Source: Hallerella sp964587155
Lineage (GTDB): Bacteria; Fibrobacterota; Fibrobacteria; Fibrobacterales; Fibrobacteraceae
Assembly (NCBI GenBank): GCA_964587155.1
Contig: CAZPKF010000007.1
Coordinates: forward strand, 1 to 64,000
Direction: 5' to 3'
Length of the DNA stretch: 64,000 nt
The notes beneath the pieces are model-generated. The model did no database searches. It saw only the letters and a program-made list of their open reading frames with translations, and had not been told where the DNA came from. Both the position numbers and the translations under genes were made by a program. Positions 17,811 through 26,248 of the stretch are shown piece after piece (the stretch's first letter is position 1; each line of letters begins with the position of its first letter).

Positions 17811-17824
17811 AATCCGGAAGGGGA

Positions 17825-20800
17825 TTATTGCATCCAGGTATTGTTGAAGTCTATTCCGATTGAAAATGAAATTTTTGTCGGTGAAATAGACTTTGGCAAA
17901 ATGGGGAGGTCTATGGGGGTCATTTTTCGCCCGCCTTTTCCGTATTCATCTTCTCCGATGCGGTCAAGGCCGCGGGCTAAATTTAGAGAAATATTAAATG
18001 GCAAGGTGTAAAAAAGCCGGTTTGCCAATCTAAATTCCAGCCCAACGCTGCGATCCCAAAAATCTCGGGATTTGAATTTGGAAAGCGGAAACCCGTGGTC
18101 ATTCCAAGCGGCACCAACTTGAGCGTAAATATTCACAAAGAAATCTCGGGTTGTGAAAATCCAAAATTGATTTCTCCAATCTTCAAAAATCGGAAACAGA
18201 TAATGAAGCTCCGCTTTGGCGGTTTTGAGCCCGCTGCGGTTATAGTCTTCATTTGTGATCAGGTAAGGATAACCTTCGAGGAAAAGCGGTGAAAAATAAT
18301 AGCTGTCAAGAGTGTCTTTTGCGTTTTCTGCGCTCCAGGCTCCCAGTCCGGCGACAGTCGCTCCAAAGGCGAAGCGGGCTCCGTTGTGAATGGGGTTTGC
18401 GATGCTGCCGTGGGCGTTGACGTAAAAATTGTGCAAGGTGTAGTTTCTGTAAATGGGTTCGATTTTTCCGCTGGGGCTGATGGTAAAACTTTCAGAAAAT
18501 GTTCCCGGACGGTACAAATCGGAATTGGAAATCTGGTAACTAGCCATGATTCCGTTCCCGGCGCCAACGGTATTGGTTGCCGTTGTGTTCCCATCGTCCC
18601 AATCCAAAGAGGCTCCGATTGTCGCCGAAAATCTTTTCTGATACGTCCATTCCAAGTTTTCTTCGTACAGATTAAAATTAGCCTGATCGTAAGAACCTAA
18701 AACAAAAAGGCTGTCTCCTGCTTTGAATATGCTGTAACTGGCGGAGCCTTGGACAGAACTCATAGGAATGGCGTAATGAGTTGTTCCTATGGAATCTTCG
18801 TAACTGCGCGGATCTTCGTAACGAATAGTGTCTTTCGTGCGGAAATTCAAATTTGTATAAGAAATGCCGAAAGTGATTGGCGTTGAATGATTTTCTAGGG
18901 AAACGATAAATTCCCGCTCCATTTCGGGATTGATGCCGTCTCCGTTGATGTAATCCCAGCCATTGCCAACTTCAAGAAGCAATCCCGCAGAAAGGATGTT
19001 CTTTTTTAAAGGATCGGAAAGGGATAAAGCCATGCCGAGCTTTGGTGTAGCTTTCCCGTCGCCGGTAACCGTAAAATCTGGAGCGCGTTCTTCGACAACG
19101 AAAATGGGGGCGAGCAATAGTTGAGTCGGAATCGGTTTGTAGTTTTTGGCGCTGCCTGCAAAACCGATTTCGGACAGCTCTAATTCGGATTGTTTTTTGG
19201 GAAGGGGATTTCCGTTCAAAATCAGTGGCGGATTCTTTGCTTTTTTCAACACAGAATCGCGTTGTGAAATCAGAGTATCGATTTGACACAAAGTCAACGT
19301 CAACGTTGAATCGGCTATTTGCGATGAATCAGAAAGAGAAGTGTCGGTCTGCTGTTCGGGACAAGTGGTGACCGTTGTGTCGAAAACGGTAACGATGGAA
19401 TCTGAAGTCGCTTTGTAATCGGTCAAGTTCAAAGAATACAGGGAAAAACCGTCGGCATCGTAACCGATGTAATAAATAGTTCCCGAATCGACTGCGGGTG
19501 TAAAAGCTCCTCCCAAAACATTGGTCAAGGGGTATTCTATTTCGCTATTCAGTGACTTGGAGTATAAATTGAAAATGCCGTTTTGATTGCTTGAATAGAT
19601 GAGAGTTTGATTGTCAATCCAGTTGGGATCGCGCAAATCGACTCCCTTTTTTGTCCAGGTCGAGAGTCCAGAACCGTCTGCGTTGACAACGGCGATTCCG
19701 CGCTCTTTGTCGTCAAAATAGCTGAAGACAATTTTCTTTCCGTCAGGGCTGAATTTTGGCGTGTAGATGTTGTAGTAAAGATTTTTTTCGTCGGGAATGT
19801 AAACGTCTTGGTATTCGGCGGGGGATTGAGAACCGGAATCTGGCAAGGAGACTTTGCTGAGGACGAAACGCGTTGAATTCAATTCTCGCCGGGCAAAAAC
19901 AATTTCTTTTCCGTCAGGTGAAATATCCGGGTAAACAGCATCTGCCAAATAGGTCGCTAGACGATGATTCCCGTTGGTGTCGGTAATGGCGATGTCGAAA
20001 TGGGCATGTCCGTTTCGGTCGCGTTTTTTGTAGGTGACATAAGCGAGGAGGGGGCCCACATTTTTTATGTCGCGGACAGAAACGCCTTTGTCGAACCAAG
20101 GCTTTTCTACTTGAAATCCACTTTGAGTGTATTGAGTGATGTCCAAAATGGAATCTTGCACGGTGATTGTCAAACCGGTTGCGGTATCGGAGAATGTAGA
20201 AGAATCTGTTGCGTGCTTTGGAATTTTAAAAATCCCGCCGTCGAACCATGGACCGCCAAAATTGGAAATGCCGTAAACGGAATTCCCTGCAATGGCGGGG
20301 TAGTCGTTGTAGAATGCTTTTTCGGTCCATTTTTTGCCAGTCACCAGGCGACCGAGGCTTTTTTCCTGTTCTCGGTAATGCTGAACGGTTTCGGATTTCC
20401 AGTTGGAAAACAGAGAATCCTCGTCGATGCCAATGACTTTTTGGAGTGCGCCAGAAAGTGTTGCCCGGTAAGGTTTTGAAAGTTCGTGCCAAATATTTGG
20501 CACGGCGTTTTCCCCGTATTTGTCATGGATATAGCGGACTAAGGCAAACCCTTGCGTATAAGGTCCTAATTCCGCATCGAGAGAATTGTCTGCAAAATCA
20601 TGCATGTAATTCAAGTCGAGAATCCCATCGTTTAGAGCAGCGGTGCGAAGCAGCATATCCCGGTGACTGTCCCAAGCGTCGAATCCCATTCGGGCCGATT
20701 CAAATTGAGCGGTGCCTTCGGCAAGCCAAAGTGGTTGCAGGGTAAAGGGCAAAACAACCGAGGCGTTTTCTGCCTGCCGTTCGTTATAATAGTCGATATA

Positions 20801-21259
20801 CGAAAGCTGTAAACCGTAAATGAAGTGGGGCAGCTTGCTTCCGCTTTCAATGCTCACCAAATGGGAAAATTCATGAGAAACGACATCGCTTATCCAAGGA
20901 TGAGTGCTGCGCAATTTAAAATCCCAATTAGAAAGAAATAAATTGACGGCGTTCTCATTTGGGGACGCAGAACCATTTGCATAAAGGGCGTTTTGCAGGG
21001 AAACATCAATTCGGAGTGGCATTTGCATCCGGTATCGCGATACGATGGAATCGTAAACGGCTTCGGCAGTCGATGCGACAATTCCCGCATGAGTGCTGTA
21101 TTCGGCGGGGAATGCAAAATTGAAATGTTCCGAAGAAGCCGCTTTCCAGTGGATGTCGCTTTGATTTCCGGAAAAACTGATTTCGGCAGCCAAGGCGAAA
21201 CTTGAAAATACCGATAGGATGGAAAAAATTTTTCGCAAATGAATCACAATAAAATCCAA
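17825..21259 (-). CDS. Secreted HExxH metallopeptidase-like protein with beta-propeller and C-terminal barrel
   Basis: A 1144-residue envelope protein. A signal peptide covers about residues 1-24. A peptidase-MA-like (gluzincin) domain follows, with HEFSH at 129-133 and the downstream Glu in LWLAEG at 181, the spacing expected for zinc ligands. From about 300 to 600 there are TolB/WD40-like propeller repeats (ISPDGKEIVFA, FSPDGKKIVFS). The remaining 400 residues are rich in alternating aromatic beta strands and look like an outer-membrane barrel (SFSIGIDF near the end). Plausibly a surface-anchored protease or a barrel with a periplasmic sensor. The start may be 12 bases or so further in. Follows mutL by 20 bases on the same strand. 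Confidence 0.85.
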   Translation of the reverse strand: MDFIVIHLRKIFSILSVFSSFALAAEISFSGNQSDIHWKAASSEHFNFAFPAEYSTHAGIVASTAEAVYDSIVSRYRMQMPLRIDVSLQNALYANGSASPNENAVNLFLSNWDFKLRSTHPWISDVVSHEFSHLVSIESGSKLPHFIYGLQLSYIDYYNERQAENASVVLPFTLQPLWLAEGTAQFESARMGFDAWDSHRDMLLRTAALNDGILDLNYMHDFADNSLDAELGPYTQGFALVRYIHDKYGENAVPNIWHELSKPYRATLSGALQKVIGIDEDSLFSNWKSETVQHYREQEKSLGRLVTGKKWTEKAFYNDYPAIAGNSVYGISNFGGPWFDGGIFKIPKHATDSSTFSDTATGLTITVQDSILDITQYTQSGFQVEKPWFDKGVSVRDIKNVGPLLAYVTYKKRDRNGHAHFDIAITDTNGNHRLATYLADAVYPDISPDGKEIVFARRELNSTRFVLSKVSLPDSGSQSPAEYQDVYIPDEKNLYYNIYTPKFSPDGKKIVFSYFDDKERGIAVVNADGSGLSTWTKKGVDLRDPNWIDNQTLIYSSNQNGIFNLYSKSLNSEIEYPLTNVLGGAFTPAVDSGTIYYIGYDADGFSLYSLNLTDYKATSDSIVTVFDTTVTTCPEQQTDTSLSDSSQIADSTLTLTLCQIDTLISQRDSVLKKAKNPPLILNGNPLPKKQSELELSEIGFAGSAKNYKPIPTQLLLAPIFVVEERAPDFTVTGDGKATPKLGMALSLSDPLKKNILSAGLLLEVGNGWDYINGDGINPEMEREFIVSLENHSTPITFGISYTNLNFRTKDTIRYEDPRSYEDSIGTTHYAIPMSSVQGSASYSIFKAGDSLFVLGSYDQANFNLYEENLEWTYQKRFSATIGASLDWDDGNTTATNTVGAGNGIMASYQISNSDLYRPGTFSESFTISPSGKIEPIYRNYTLHNFYVNAHGSIANPIHNGARFAFGATVAGLGAWSAENAKDTLDSYYFSPLFLEGYPYLITNEDYNRSGLKTAKAELHYLFPIFEDWRNQFWIFTTRDFFVNIYAQVGAAWNDHGFPLSKFKSRDFWDRSVGLEFRLANRLFYTLPFNISLNLARGLDRIGEDEYGKGGRKMTPIDLPILPKSISPTKISFSIGIDFNNTWMQ

Positions 21260-21279
21260 TATACAAACTGGCGTTCGAA

Positions 21280-23142
21280 TTAGCGTTTAAACCGCCGGTT
21301 GATTTCGGCAAGAGGCAATCGCATCAGGGTCGGGCGTCCGCCGGGAGAACTCATCGGATCTTGAGTGGCGAGGAGCGACGCCATTAGATGGGTCATTTCT
21401 TCTGTTCCCAATTTGCTGCCCGCTTGAATGGCGTTTCCTTTTGCCCAGGCTTTCGCCAAAGTTTCGTGAGACGGCTTTCCGGGTTCGTCTCCCTCGATTA
21501 CGGCGGAGATCAATTCTTTCAGCGCTTCGACGGAACGGGAAAACGGTAAATCTCGTGGTGTTCCCCGGAGCTGATACGTATTTTTGCCAAACAATTCTAA
21601 ATGAAATCCCAATTGATCCAGCGTGGGGAGCAAGTCGGGAATGACGCTAGCTTCGGCAGGAGAAAATTCGACGACTTCCGGGAACAATAATTCTTGACTT
21701 TCCAAAAAAGCTTCGGTCGCTAAGGAATTTAAAGCTTGTTCATAAAGAACTCTTTGGTGTGCCGCGTTTTGGTCGATGAGCAGTAAACCTTCGCTGTCTT
21801 CGCATACAAGGTATGTGCTGGACAGTTGGAAAAATTGTGGCGGCGGCGTTTTATCAATGCGTGTGGGCGGTCGGAGATTTTGGGGAGTCAGGGGAATAAT
21901 GTTGCCGTTTTCTGGCAGCGAAAAAAGATCCTGTACAATGTCGTCTTGTGGATCCGGACGGTATGCCGGCTTTCTTTCTTTGACAGTTTTTGTTTGTTCG
22001 GCAAATGGAATCGGTTGGACGGAAATTTTTTCTGTGGAATCCTCCACCAGAGGTCGAGTGAATGTCGGCGGGGAATCGGGCTTTGGCGATTCTGCGAAAT
22101 GATCATGAGGAATTCCCAAGTCTTCGATGCGAATAGAAGGACCGTCGCTGGATTCTTTTTGAAAAGCGTCGCGGATGGCGTGCAATACAGTGAGAAAAAC
22201 GTCATTCTCGTTGGCGAATCGGACTTCGCGTTTTGTCGGGTGTACGTTGACGTCTACGGCGACGTCTTCCATTTCCAAAAATAGAACGGCAATTGGGGCG
22301 TTTGTCGTGCCATAAGGCTCATAAGCTTGCGTCACGGCTTTGGTCATAACGGGATTCCAAATGGGCCTTTTCTGAACATAGAAATAAAGTTTGCTCCGCT
22401 TGTTTTTTAACGCGTCGGGAGGGACTGCGAATCCGGAAACGCGGATGTTCGCCTCGGTGTAATCGACGGGGAGCATGGAACGGGCTATGCCGGGGCCTAA
22501 GGCTTCGGCAATGCGGTTTTGCAGATTGTTGCTTTCGACACCGGTGAAAACATCTTTTCCGTTGACTTTGTAGTCAATTCGGACGGCGGGATTGGCCATG
22601 GCCAATCGGATGATGGTGTCTAGCGTGCGCGAATTTTCCAAAGTGTCGCTTCGCAAAAAAGTTTTCCGGACGGGGGCGTTGAAAAACAGATCCTCTACAA
22701 GGAACGTGGTTCCCCGAGGCGAGGCGTCTTCTGCTTGAAAATCGGGAGTTCCCCCGATCAAATGGATAGAGTGCGCTGCCGGGGAATCTTCTGTGCGGCT
22801 GGTGATAGTCAACTTGGAAATGGCGGCGATAGATGCGACTGCTTCACCGCGGAAACCGTTTGTTGCCAAATGAAAAAGCTCTTCGGCGCTGGTCAGTTTG
22901 GACGTTGTGTGCGGTAAATAGCAAATGTCGAGATCTTCTTTCGACATTCCGCAACCGTTGTCACGGATGAGAATGGAAGTCTTTCCGCCGTCGGTGACTT
23001 GGACTTCTATCCGGGAGGCTCCTGCATCAAGAGCGTTTTCCACAAGTTCTTTAATGACTGATGCAGGGCGTTCAATCACTTCTCCGGCGGCAATTTGATT
23101 GACGACTTCTTCCGAAAGGACACGAATTCGTTTTTTTTTCAT
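21280..23142 (-). CDS. mutL: DNA mismatch repair protein MutL
   Basis: 620 residues. The GHKL ATPase core is complete: EVVNQIAAGEVIERPASVIKELVENALDAG, DNGCGM, TSKLTSAEEL and GFRGEA. The C-terminal dimerisation domain follows a Pro-rich linker. The endonuclease motif DQHAxxERxxYE of MutL nucleases appears as DQNAAHQRVLYEQAL, with Asn for the His and Gln for the Glu, so nuclease activity is doubtful. ATG 23142. No mutS is in the window. Together with Vsr, this gives two elements of T:G mismatch handling within 16 kb. Confidence 0.96.
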   Translation of the reverse strand: MKKKRIRVLSEEVVNQIAAGEVIERPASVIKELVENALDAGASRIEVQVTDGGKTSILIRDNGCGMSKEDLDICYLPHTTSKLTSAEELFHLATNGFRGEAVASIAAISKLTITSRTEDSPAAHSIHLIGGTPDFQAEDASPRGTTFLVEDLFFNAPVRKTFLRSDTLENSRTLDTIIRLAMANPAVRIDYKVNGKDVFTGVESNNLQNRIAEALGPGIARSMLPVDYTEANIRVSGFAVPPDALKNKRSKLYFYVQKRPIWNPVMTKAVTQAYEPYGTTNAPIAVLFLEMEDVAVDVNVHPTKREVRFANENDVFLTVLHAIRDAFQKESSDGPSIRIEDLGIPHDHFAESPKPDSPPTFTRPLVEDSTEKISVQPIPFAEQTKTVKERKPAYRPDPQDDIVQDLFSLPENGNIIPLTPQNLRPPTRIDKTPPPQFFQLSSTYLVCEDSEGLLLIDQNAAHQRVLYEQALNSLATEAFLESQELLFPEVVEFSPAEASVIPDLLPTLDQLGFHLELFGKNTYQLRGTPRDLPFSRSVEALKELISAVIEGDEPGKPSHETLAKAWAKGNAIQAGSKLGTEEMTHLMASLLATQDPMSSPGGRPTLMRLPLAEINRRFKR

Positions 23143-23233
23143 GTCCTAAAATATAGAAAATGCGATAAAACGGCAAAAAAAACGAATAAAATGAGAATCG
23201 TGCAGCCAATTTACTGAAGAAAAAAAATAAATT

Positions 23234-24556
23234 ATGCACATGCAGGATAAAGAAATCAAAATTCCAAATGTTTTTTTGAAATTGGCTTATAGCGAACTTC
23301 TTCTTTCATACAAAACGGAAGATTTGGTGCCGCTTGTTCAAAACGCAACCATTTCCAGTCGCAAGTTGATTGAAAATGCCTGGCAAGATGATGAAATGGT
23401 CTCGCCAGAAGACAACGCGCTCGTCATTGAAAGTTTTTCAAATTGGCTGCTTGCCAAGGGCGAAAATCTCGACACGTTCTCGGTGCGCATGTTCGACAAA
23501 ATGAAGCATGTCAATTCCGTTCCCAAACGCGCTGTTTTGCGTTCCTATTTGCCTTTCATTCGCGACTTCTTCGACATGAAAGACCAACGTCAGGGATTTT
23601 TGCGGTGCTACGAAAAACGCAATCTGTTCCAACAGAATTCGTCTTTCATCGAAGGGGCTGTTGAAGGGGATACGCGGCATGACTTCATCGTGAATCGCGC
23701 TGCTGAAACGGGCCACCCTTCGGCGGTTTATGCGTCCTGGCTTTTGATGTCTTTGGTTAACGGGCCGCGCCTTTTGGATCTCCCCGCATTTGAAAAGGTT
23801 CACCTTTGGGCTTGCCAGTATACGGCGGAAGAAGCTTTGCTTGGCCGTTTGGGCGGAAACTTGGATGGTGACACTTTCTATGTCAGCGGAATCGCCGTTG
23901 GTCATGTGACGAAGTTCGGCGAACTTTTGAAGAAAATCCCGCAAGACCTCGGACTTTCGAAGTTGGCGGACAAACCTTGCATCCGTTTGGATACAGATGT
24001 CATCGACACAAGTACGGGAACGCATTTGCTTTATAAAGACCGCTATTACGGTGCTCCGGCTTCGATTGCGGAATTTATTTACGCAAAGGACAAAGCGGTC
24101 AAGGATCCGTTTGCCGGTTTGATTTCGTCTTTGGTTCAAGAAGAATTCAATGTGTGGCCGCCAGTCCAGAAAGCGCACGAGGAATTGCTGCACAAAATCA
24201 ACCATGTTGCAGAAATCATCTATTACGAAGCGGATGATTCTATTTCTGTCAACGGCAAGCATTTGATGCGCAACGTCCCGGCTCGCATTTTGCGCAACAT
24301 TCTCCGGGAATACACACGTACGGGTCGTGAAGAATTTGAAAACCGCGAATTCAAGCGCGATCCAGAAATTTGCATTGATCCGGTGAATCCGAATTTTGAA
24401 AGCCGTTTGAACCGCGTGGTCGATCACCTCGAAAAGATTTCCGATGTGATGGGACTCAACCGGCATCGCCGCGGAGGATTCCGCTTTGAACCTCATTGCC
24501 ATATCGATTTCCGCGAGGAACCCGCTATACCTAGGAAAAAAATAACAGGGAAATAA
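23234..24556 (+). CDS. Unknown protein with C-terminal winged-helix-like domain
   Basis: A 440-residue soluble protein that I do not recognise. The first 330 residues look largely helical, with no signal peptide. From about 335 to 430 the pattern IIYYEADDSISVNGKHLMRNVPARILRNILREY, then NFESRLNRVVDHLEK, then RHRRGGFRF resembles the OmpR/PhoB winged helix: strand, helices, recognition helix and a closing beta hairpin. A DNA-binding role is therefore inferred. ATG 23234 (or the second Met at residue 3) lies divergent from mutL with 91 bases between. Probably restricted to this lineage. Confidence 0.75.
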   Translation: MHMQDKEIKIPNVFLKLAYSELLLSYKTEDLVPLVQNATISSRKLIENAWQDDEMVSPEDNALVIESFSNWLLAKGENLDTFSVRMFDKMKHVNSVPKRAVLRSYLPFIRDFFDMKDQRQGFLRCYEKRNLFQQNSSFIEGAVEGDTRHDFIVNRAAETGHPSAVYASWLLMSLVNGPRLLDLPAFEKVHLWACQYTAEEALLGRLGGNLDGDTFYVSGIAVGHVTKFGELLKKIPQDLGLSKLADKPCIRLDTDVIDTSTGTHLLYKDRYYGAPASIAEFIYAKDKAVKDPFAGLISSLVQEEFNVWPPVQKAHEELLHKINHVAEIIYYEADDSISVNGKHLMRNVPARILRNILREYTRTGREEFENREFKRDPEICIDPVNPNFESRLNRVVDHLEKISDVMGLNRHRRGGFRFEPHCHIDFREEPAIPRKKITGK

Positions 24557-24567
24557 CGAATAGGTAA

Positions 24568-24596
24568 TGGACATTGCTGCGATTCATTGATAAATT
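24568..24596 (+). promoter_or_regulatory. Candidate promoter of a tRNA-like small RNA
   Basis: TGGACA, a 17-base spacer and TAAATT match the sigma-70 pattern at five and four of six positions and lead into a transcript unit that ends in a strong terminator. Confidence 0.35.
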
Positions 24597-24602
24597 GTAG
24601 AT

Positions 24603-24719
24603 GTTGATTTGCGAACGGTAAATCCTCTAACAACTCTATCATTGCTCCCCTCCTGGTAAGTTCGGGGTTCGATTCGCAAAACTGATGAACTCCCACATTT
24701 TGTGGGAGTTCTTTTTTTA
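24603..24719 (+). ncRNA. Candidate small RNA or tRNA remnant
   Basis: TTTGCGAA near 24613 pairs perfectly with TTCGCAAA near 24675, and the bases before the right arm (CTCCTGGTAAG then TTCGGGGTTCGATTC) look like the 3' half of a tRNA, most like tRNA-Glu. No full cloverleaf can be drawn: the T stem does not pair and there is no proper D arm. It is either a decayed tRNA or an unrelated small RNA. A terminator follows 12 bases after the right arm. Confidence 0.3.
24687..24719 (+). terminator. Intrinsic terminator
   Basis: GAACTCCCACA pairs with TGTGGGAGTTC across a short loop, followed by a seven-T run. Confidence 0.85.
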
Positions 24720-24770
24720 TTAACCCAAAGACATCCGCTAATAGGCGCTCAATCCGGCAAACTTTAAATG

Positions 24771-24860
24771 AACTTCTATTCTGCGAAAACGGCATTCGTC
24801 TTCGCTGTTGAAATCGGGCAAAGTTTATTTCGCCGACAGAAAATACTTTCCATTTGAAAT
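24771..24860. repeat. Diverged intergenic repeat, copy A
   Basis: Shares an alignable stretch of about 90 bases with copy B at 48291-48385, centred on an identical TGCGAAAACGG followed by similar spacing of ATTC, TTCTTTGCCGT/TTCGCTGTTG, GAAATCG and CAGAAAA. Identity is about two thirds by eye. On the minus strand both copies can be read as a peptide with PFSQN and NF-RF in common, so it may be a degraded coding element. Confidence 0.5.
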
Positions 24861-25093
24861 CCAACGGACTCAACGCTATCCGTTTTTCGTTTCCACCTTT
24901 CATCTCTGATTTCGCCTTTCCAATTTCGCATAAACTGGGAGTGGCGTCACCTGTAATCCATTGAGTCTTTTACTTGTGAAGAAATGTTCAAGGTTTGGAA
25001 AAACATGTTTTTGGATTACCGCGCCTCTGCAACTTTTTGTTCTTTTTACGGGGTGTAACTTGTAGGTGGCGATTTTTCGGGGAATTCAAAAAA

Positions 25094-25117
25094 TGCATTC
25101 CATTAGGATGCACTTTT
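25094..25117 (+). terminator. Weak hairpin terminator before the TIGR02147 gene
   Basis: TGCATTCC pairs with GGATGCA (one bulged T) across ATTA and is followed by a five-T run. An A run on the left makes it usable in both directions. Confidence 0.5.
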
Positions 25118-25165
25118 TATGCTTTTTGAGCATTTGCCTTCGAAATGTGTTTAGATTTAAAACCG

Positions 25166-26026
25166 ATGAAATCCGTTTTGGAGTATGAAGATTATAGACT
25201 TTATCTGCAGAATATACACGATTTTCACGGACGTGAACAATCGCGGTTCTCGTGGCGGGCCATTTCGAAAAGGGCGGGAATCAAAAATTCCAATTTTTTA
25301 CGCCAAGTCGCATTGGGAGAACGGAATTTTAGTTCTAAAACAGCGGAACGGGTGGGGATTGCGCTGGGTTTATCTGGCCGAGAATTGGAATATTGGCATC
25401 GATTGGTACATTTTTGCCAAGCGAATGGCGATTCGATGCGGGAACGTTATCGGATGGAACTAGCGGAAATGCGCGGAAACGTTCGTTCAAATGAAATTTC
25501 TTCTGGGGGCGAAGAATATTACAGTAGTTGGTTCATTCCCTGCATTCGGGAATTGATTACGTTGTACGATTTTCAAGAGGATTATGCATTGTTGGCCAAA
25601 TCGGTCATTCCGCCGATTACCGAAGCGGAAGCCCGGAAGGCGGTTCAGATGCTGGAAAAATTTCATTTTATAGAAAAGGATGGGGATGGGCGTTGGGTGG
25701 AAACGGATAGGGCTTTGCGGAGTGGATCTTCTTGCCGAAATACCGCTTTGATTCATTATCATTGTGAAATGTTGGGCAAAGCGGCCCATGCGTTGAAAAC
25801 GCTGCGGAAAGAAGATCGTTTTGCGATGGGGATGACTTTGGGTGTGTCAAAAGAATGTTACCGTATGATTTTGGCGGAGGTGGAAAAATTCAAGAACCGT
25901 GTGACATCCTTGGTGCTGCACGACAGACGCAGTGACTTGGTGATGCAAATGGCCCTGCAAATTTTTCCGACGGGAGTTTCTCCGGAGAAGATGAACTTAA
26001 AAGGAGTAGACGAGATGGAGAAATGA
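25166..26026 (+). CDS. TIGR02147 family protein (Fibrobacter paralogous regulator-like)
   Basis: A 286-residue cytosolic protein of the TIGR02147 family, expanded in Fibrobacter. The N-terminus begins MKSVLEYEDYRLYL, then an HTH-like segment WRAISKRAGIKNSNFLRQVALGERNFS, then GLSGRELEYWHRLV typical of the family. The C-terminal half includes EAEARKAVQMLEKFHFIEKDGDGRW, a winged-helix-like piece. A transcription-regulator role is inferred. ATG 25166 is chosen over 25145 because relatives start at this point; neither has a Shine-Dalgarno. Its stop overlaps the start of a 54-codon secreted peptide gene in ATGA. Confidence 0.9.
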   Translation: MKSVLEYEDYRLYLQNIHDFHGREQSRFSWRAISKRAGIKNSNFLRQVALGERNFSSKTAERVGIALGLSGRELEYWHRLVHFCQANGDSMRERYRMELAEMRGNVRSNEISSGGEEYYSSWFIPCIRELITLYDFQEDYALLAKSVIPPITEAEARKAVQMLEKFHFIEKDGDGRWVETDRALRSGSSCRNTALIHYHCEMLGKAAHALKTLRKEDRFAMGMTLGVSKECYRMILAEVEKFKNRVTSLVLHDRRSDLVMQMALQIFPTGVSPEKMNLKGVDEMEK

Positions 26027-26187
26027 AGCGTCGATTGGCTGCTTTGTGTTTGAAAATTCTTTGGATAACCCTGTTGTCTTGCTGTTTTGCTTTGGCAGGA
26101 GGAGTGAGTGAACACGAAAATGCTTTACAGATAACGGAAACTTTGGTCCGGCCTCTGTGCACATGGGAATTTGTTGTTGTTCCTTGA
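26023..26187 (+). CDS. Small secreted peptide coupled to the TIGR02147 gene
   Basis: A 54-residue open frame whose ATG overlaps the TGA of the TIGR02147 gene. The first 26 residues form a good signal peptide: MKRRLAALCLK, a hydrophobic core ITLLSCCFALA and a likely cleavage after AGG or ALA. The mature part would be about 28 residues with one Cys. SD-like GGAG lies within the overlapping upstream sequence (about ten bases before ATG). I know no family. It may be a partner or target of the regulator, or a truncated exported protein. Confidence 0.6.
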   Translation: MKRRLAALCLKILWITLLSCCFALAGGVSEHENALQITETLVRPLCTWEFVVVP

Positions 26188-26248
26188 AGTTTGGGGTATT
26201 TCCCAGTGCGCACGCCGGTGTTCCCGGGTGAAAAATTATTTTTGGAAC

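Larger units (their letters stand above)
24557..25165. other. Noncoding stretch of about 600 bases
   Basis: No protein gene is credible here. In order it holds a promoter-like pair (24568-24596), a tRNA-like transcript ending in a terminator (24719), one copy of a diverged repeat (24771-24860), about 200 bases in which I see nothing, and a second hairpin terminator near 25094-25117 ahead of the TIGR02147 gene. Confidence 0.6.

Noticed and set aside
23438..24574. 378-codon minus-strand frame opposite the 440-residue protein
   Set aside because: Composition (Arg/Phe/Ile-rich, no start signal) is of a shadow frame; the plus-strand frame has better codon use and a domain-like end.
24603..24719. 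Functional tRNA-Glu
   Set aside because: The T stem does not pair, no D arm can be formed and the anticodon stem is incomplete.
24493..24903. 136-codon minus-strand gene over the tRNA-like region
   Set aside because: It crosses the terminator and tRNA-like sequence and the end of the plus-strand gene; no protein features.
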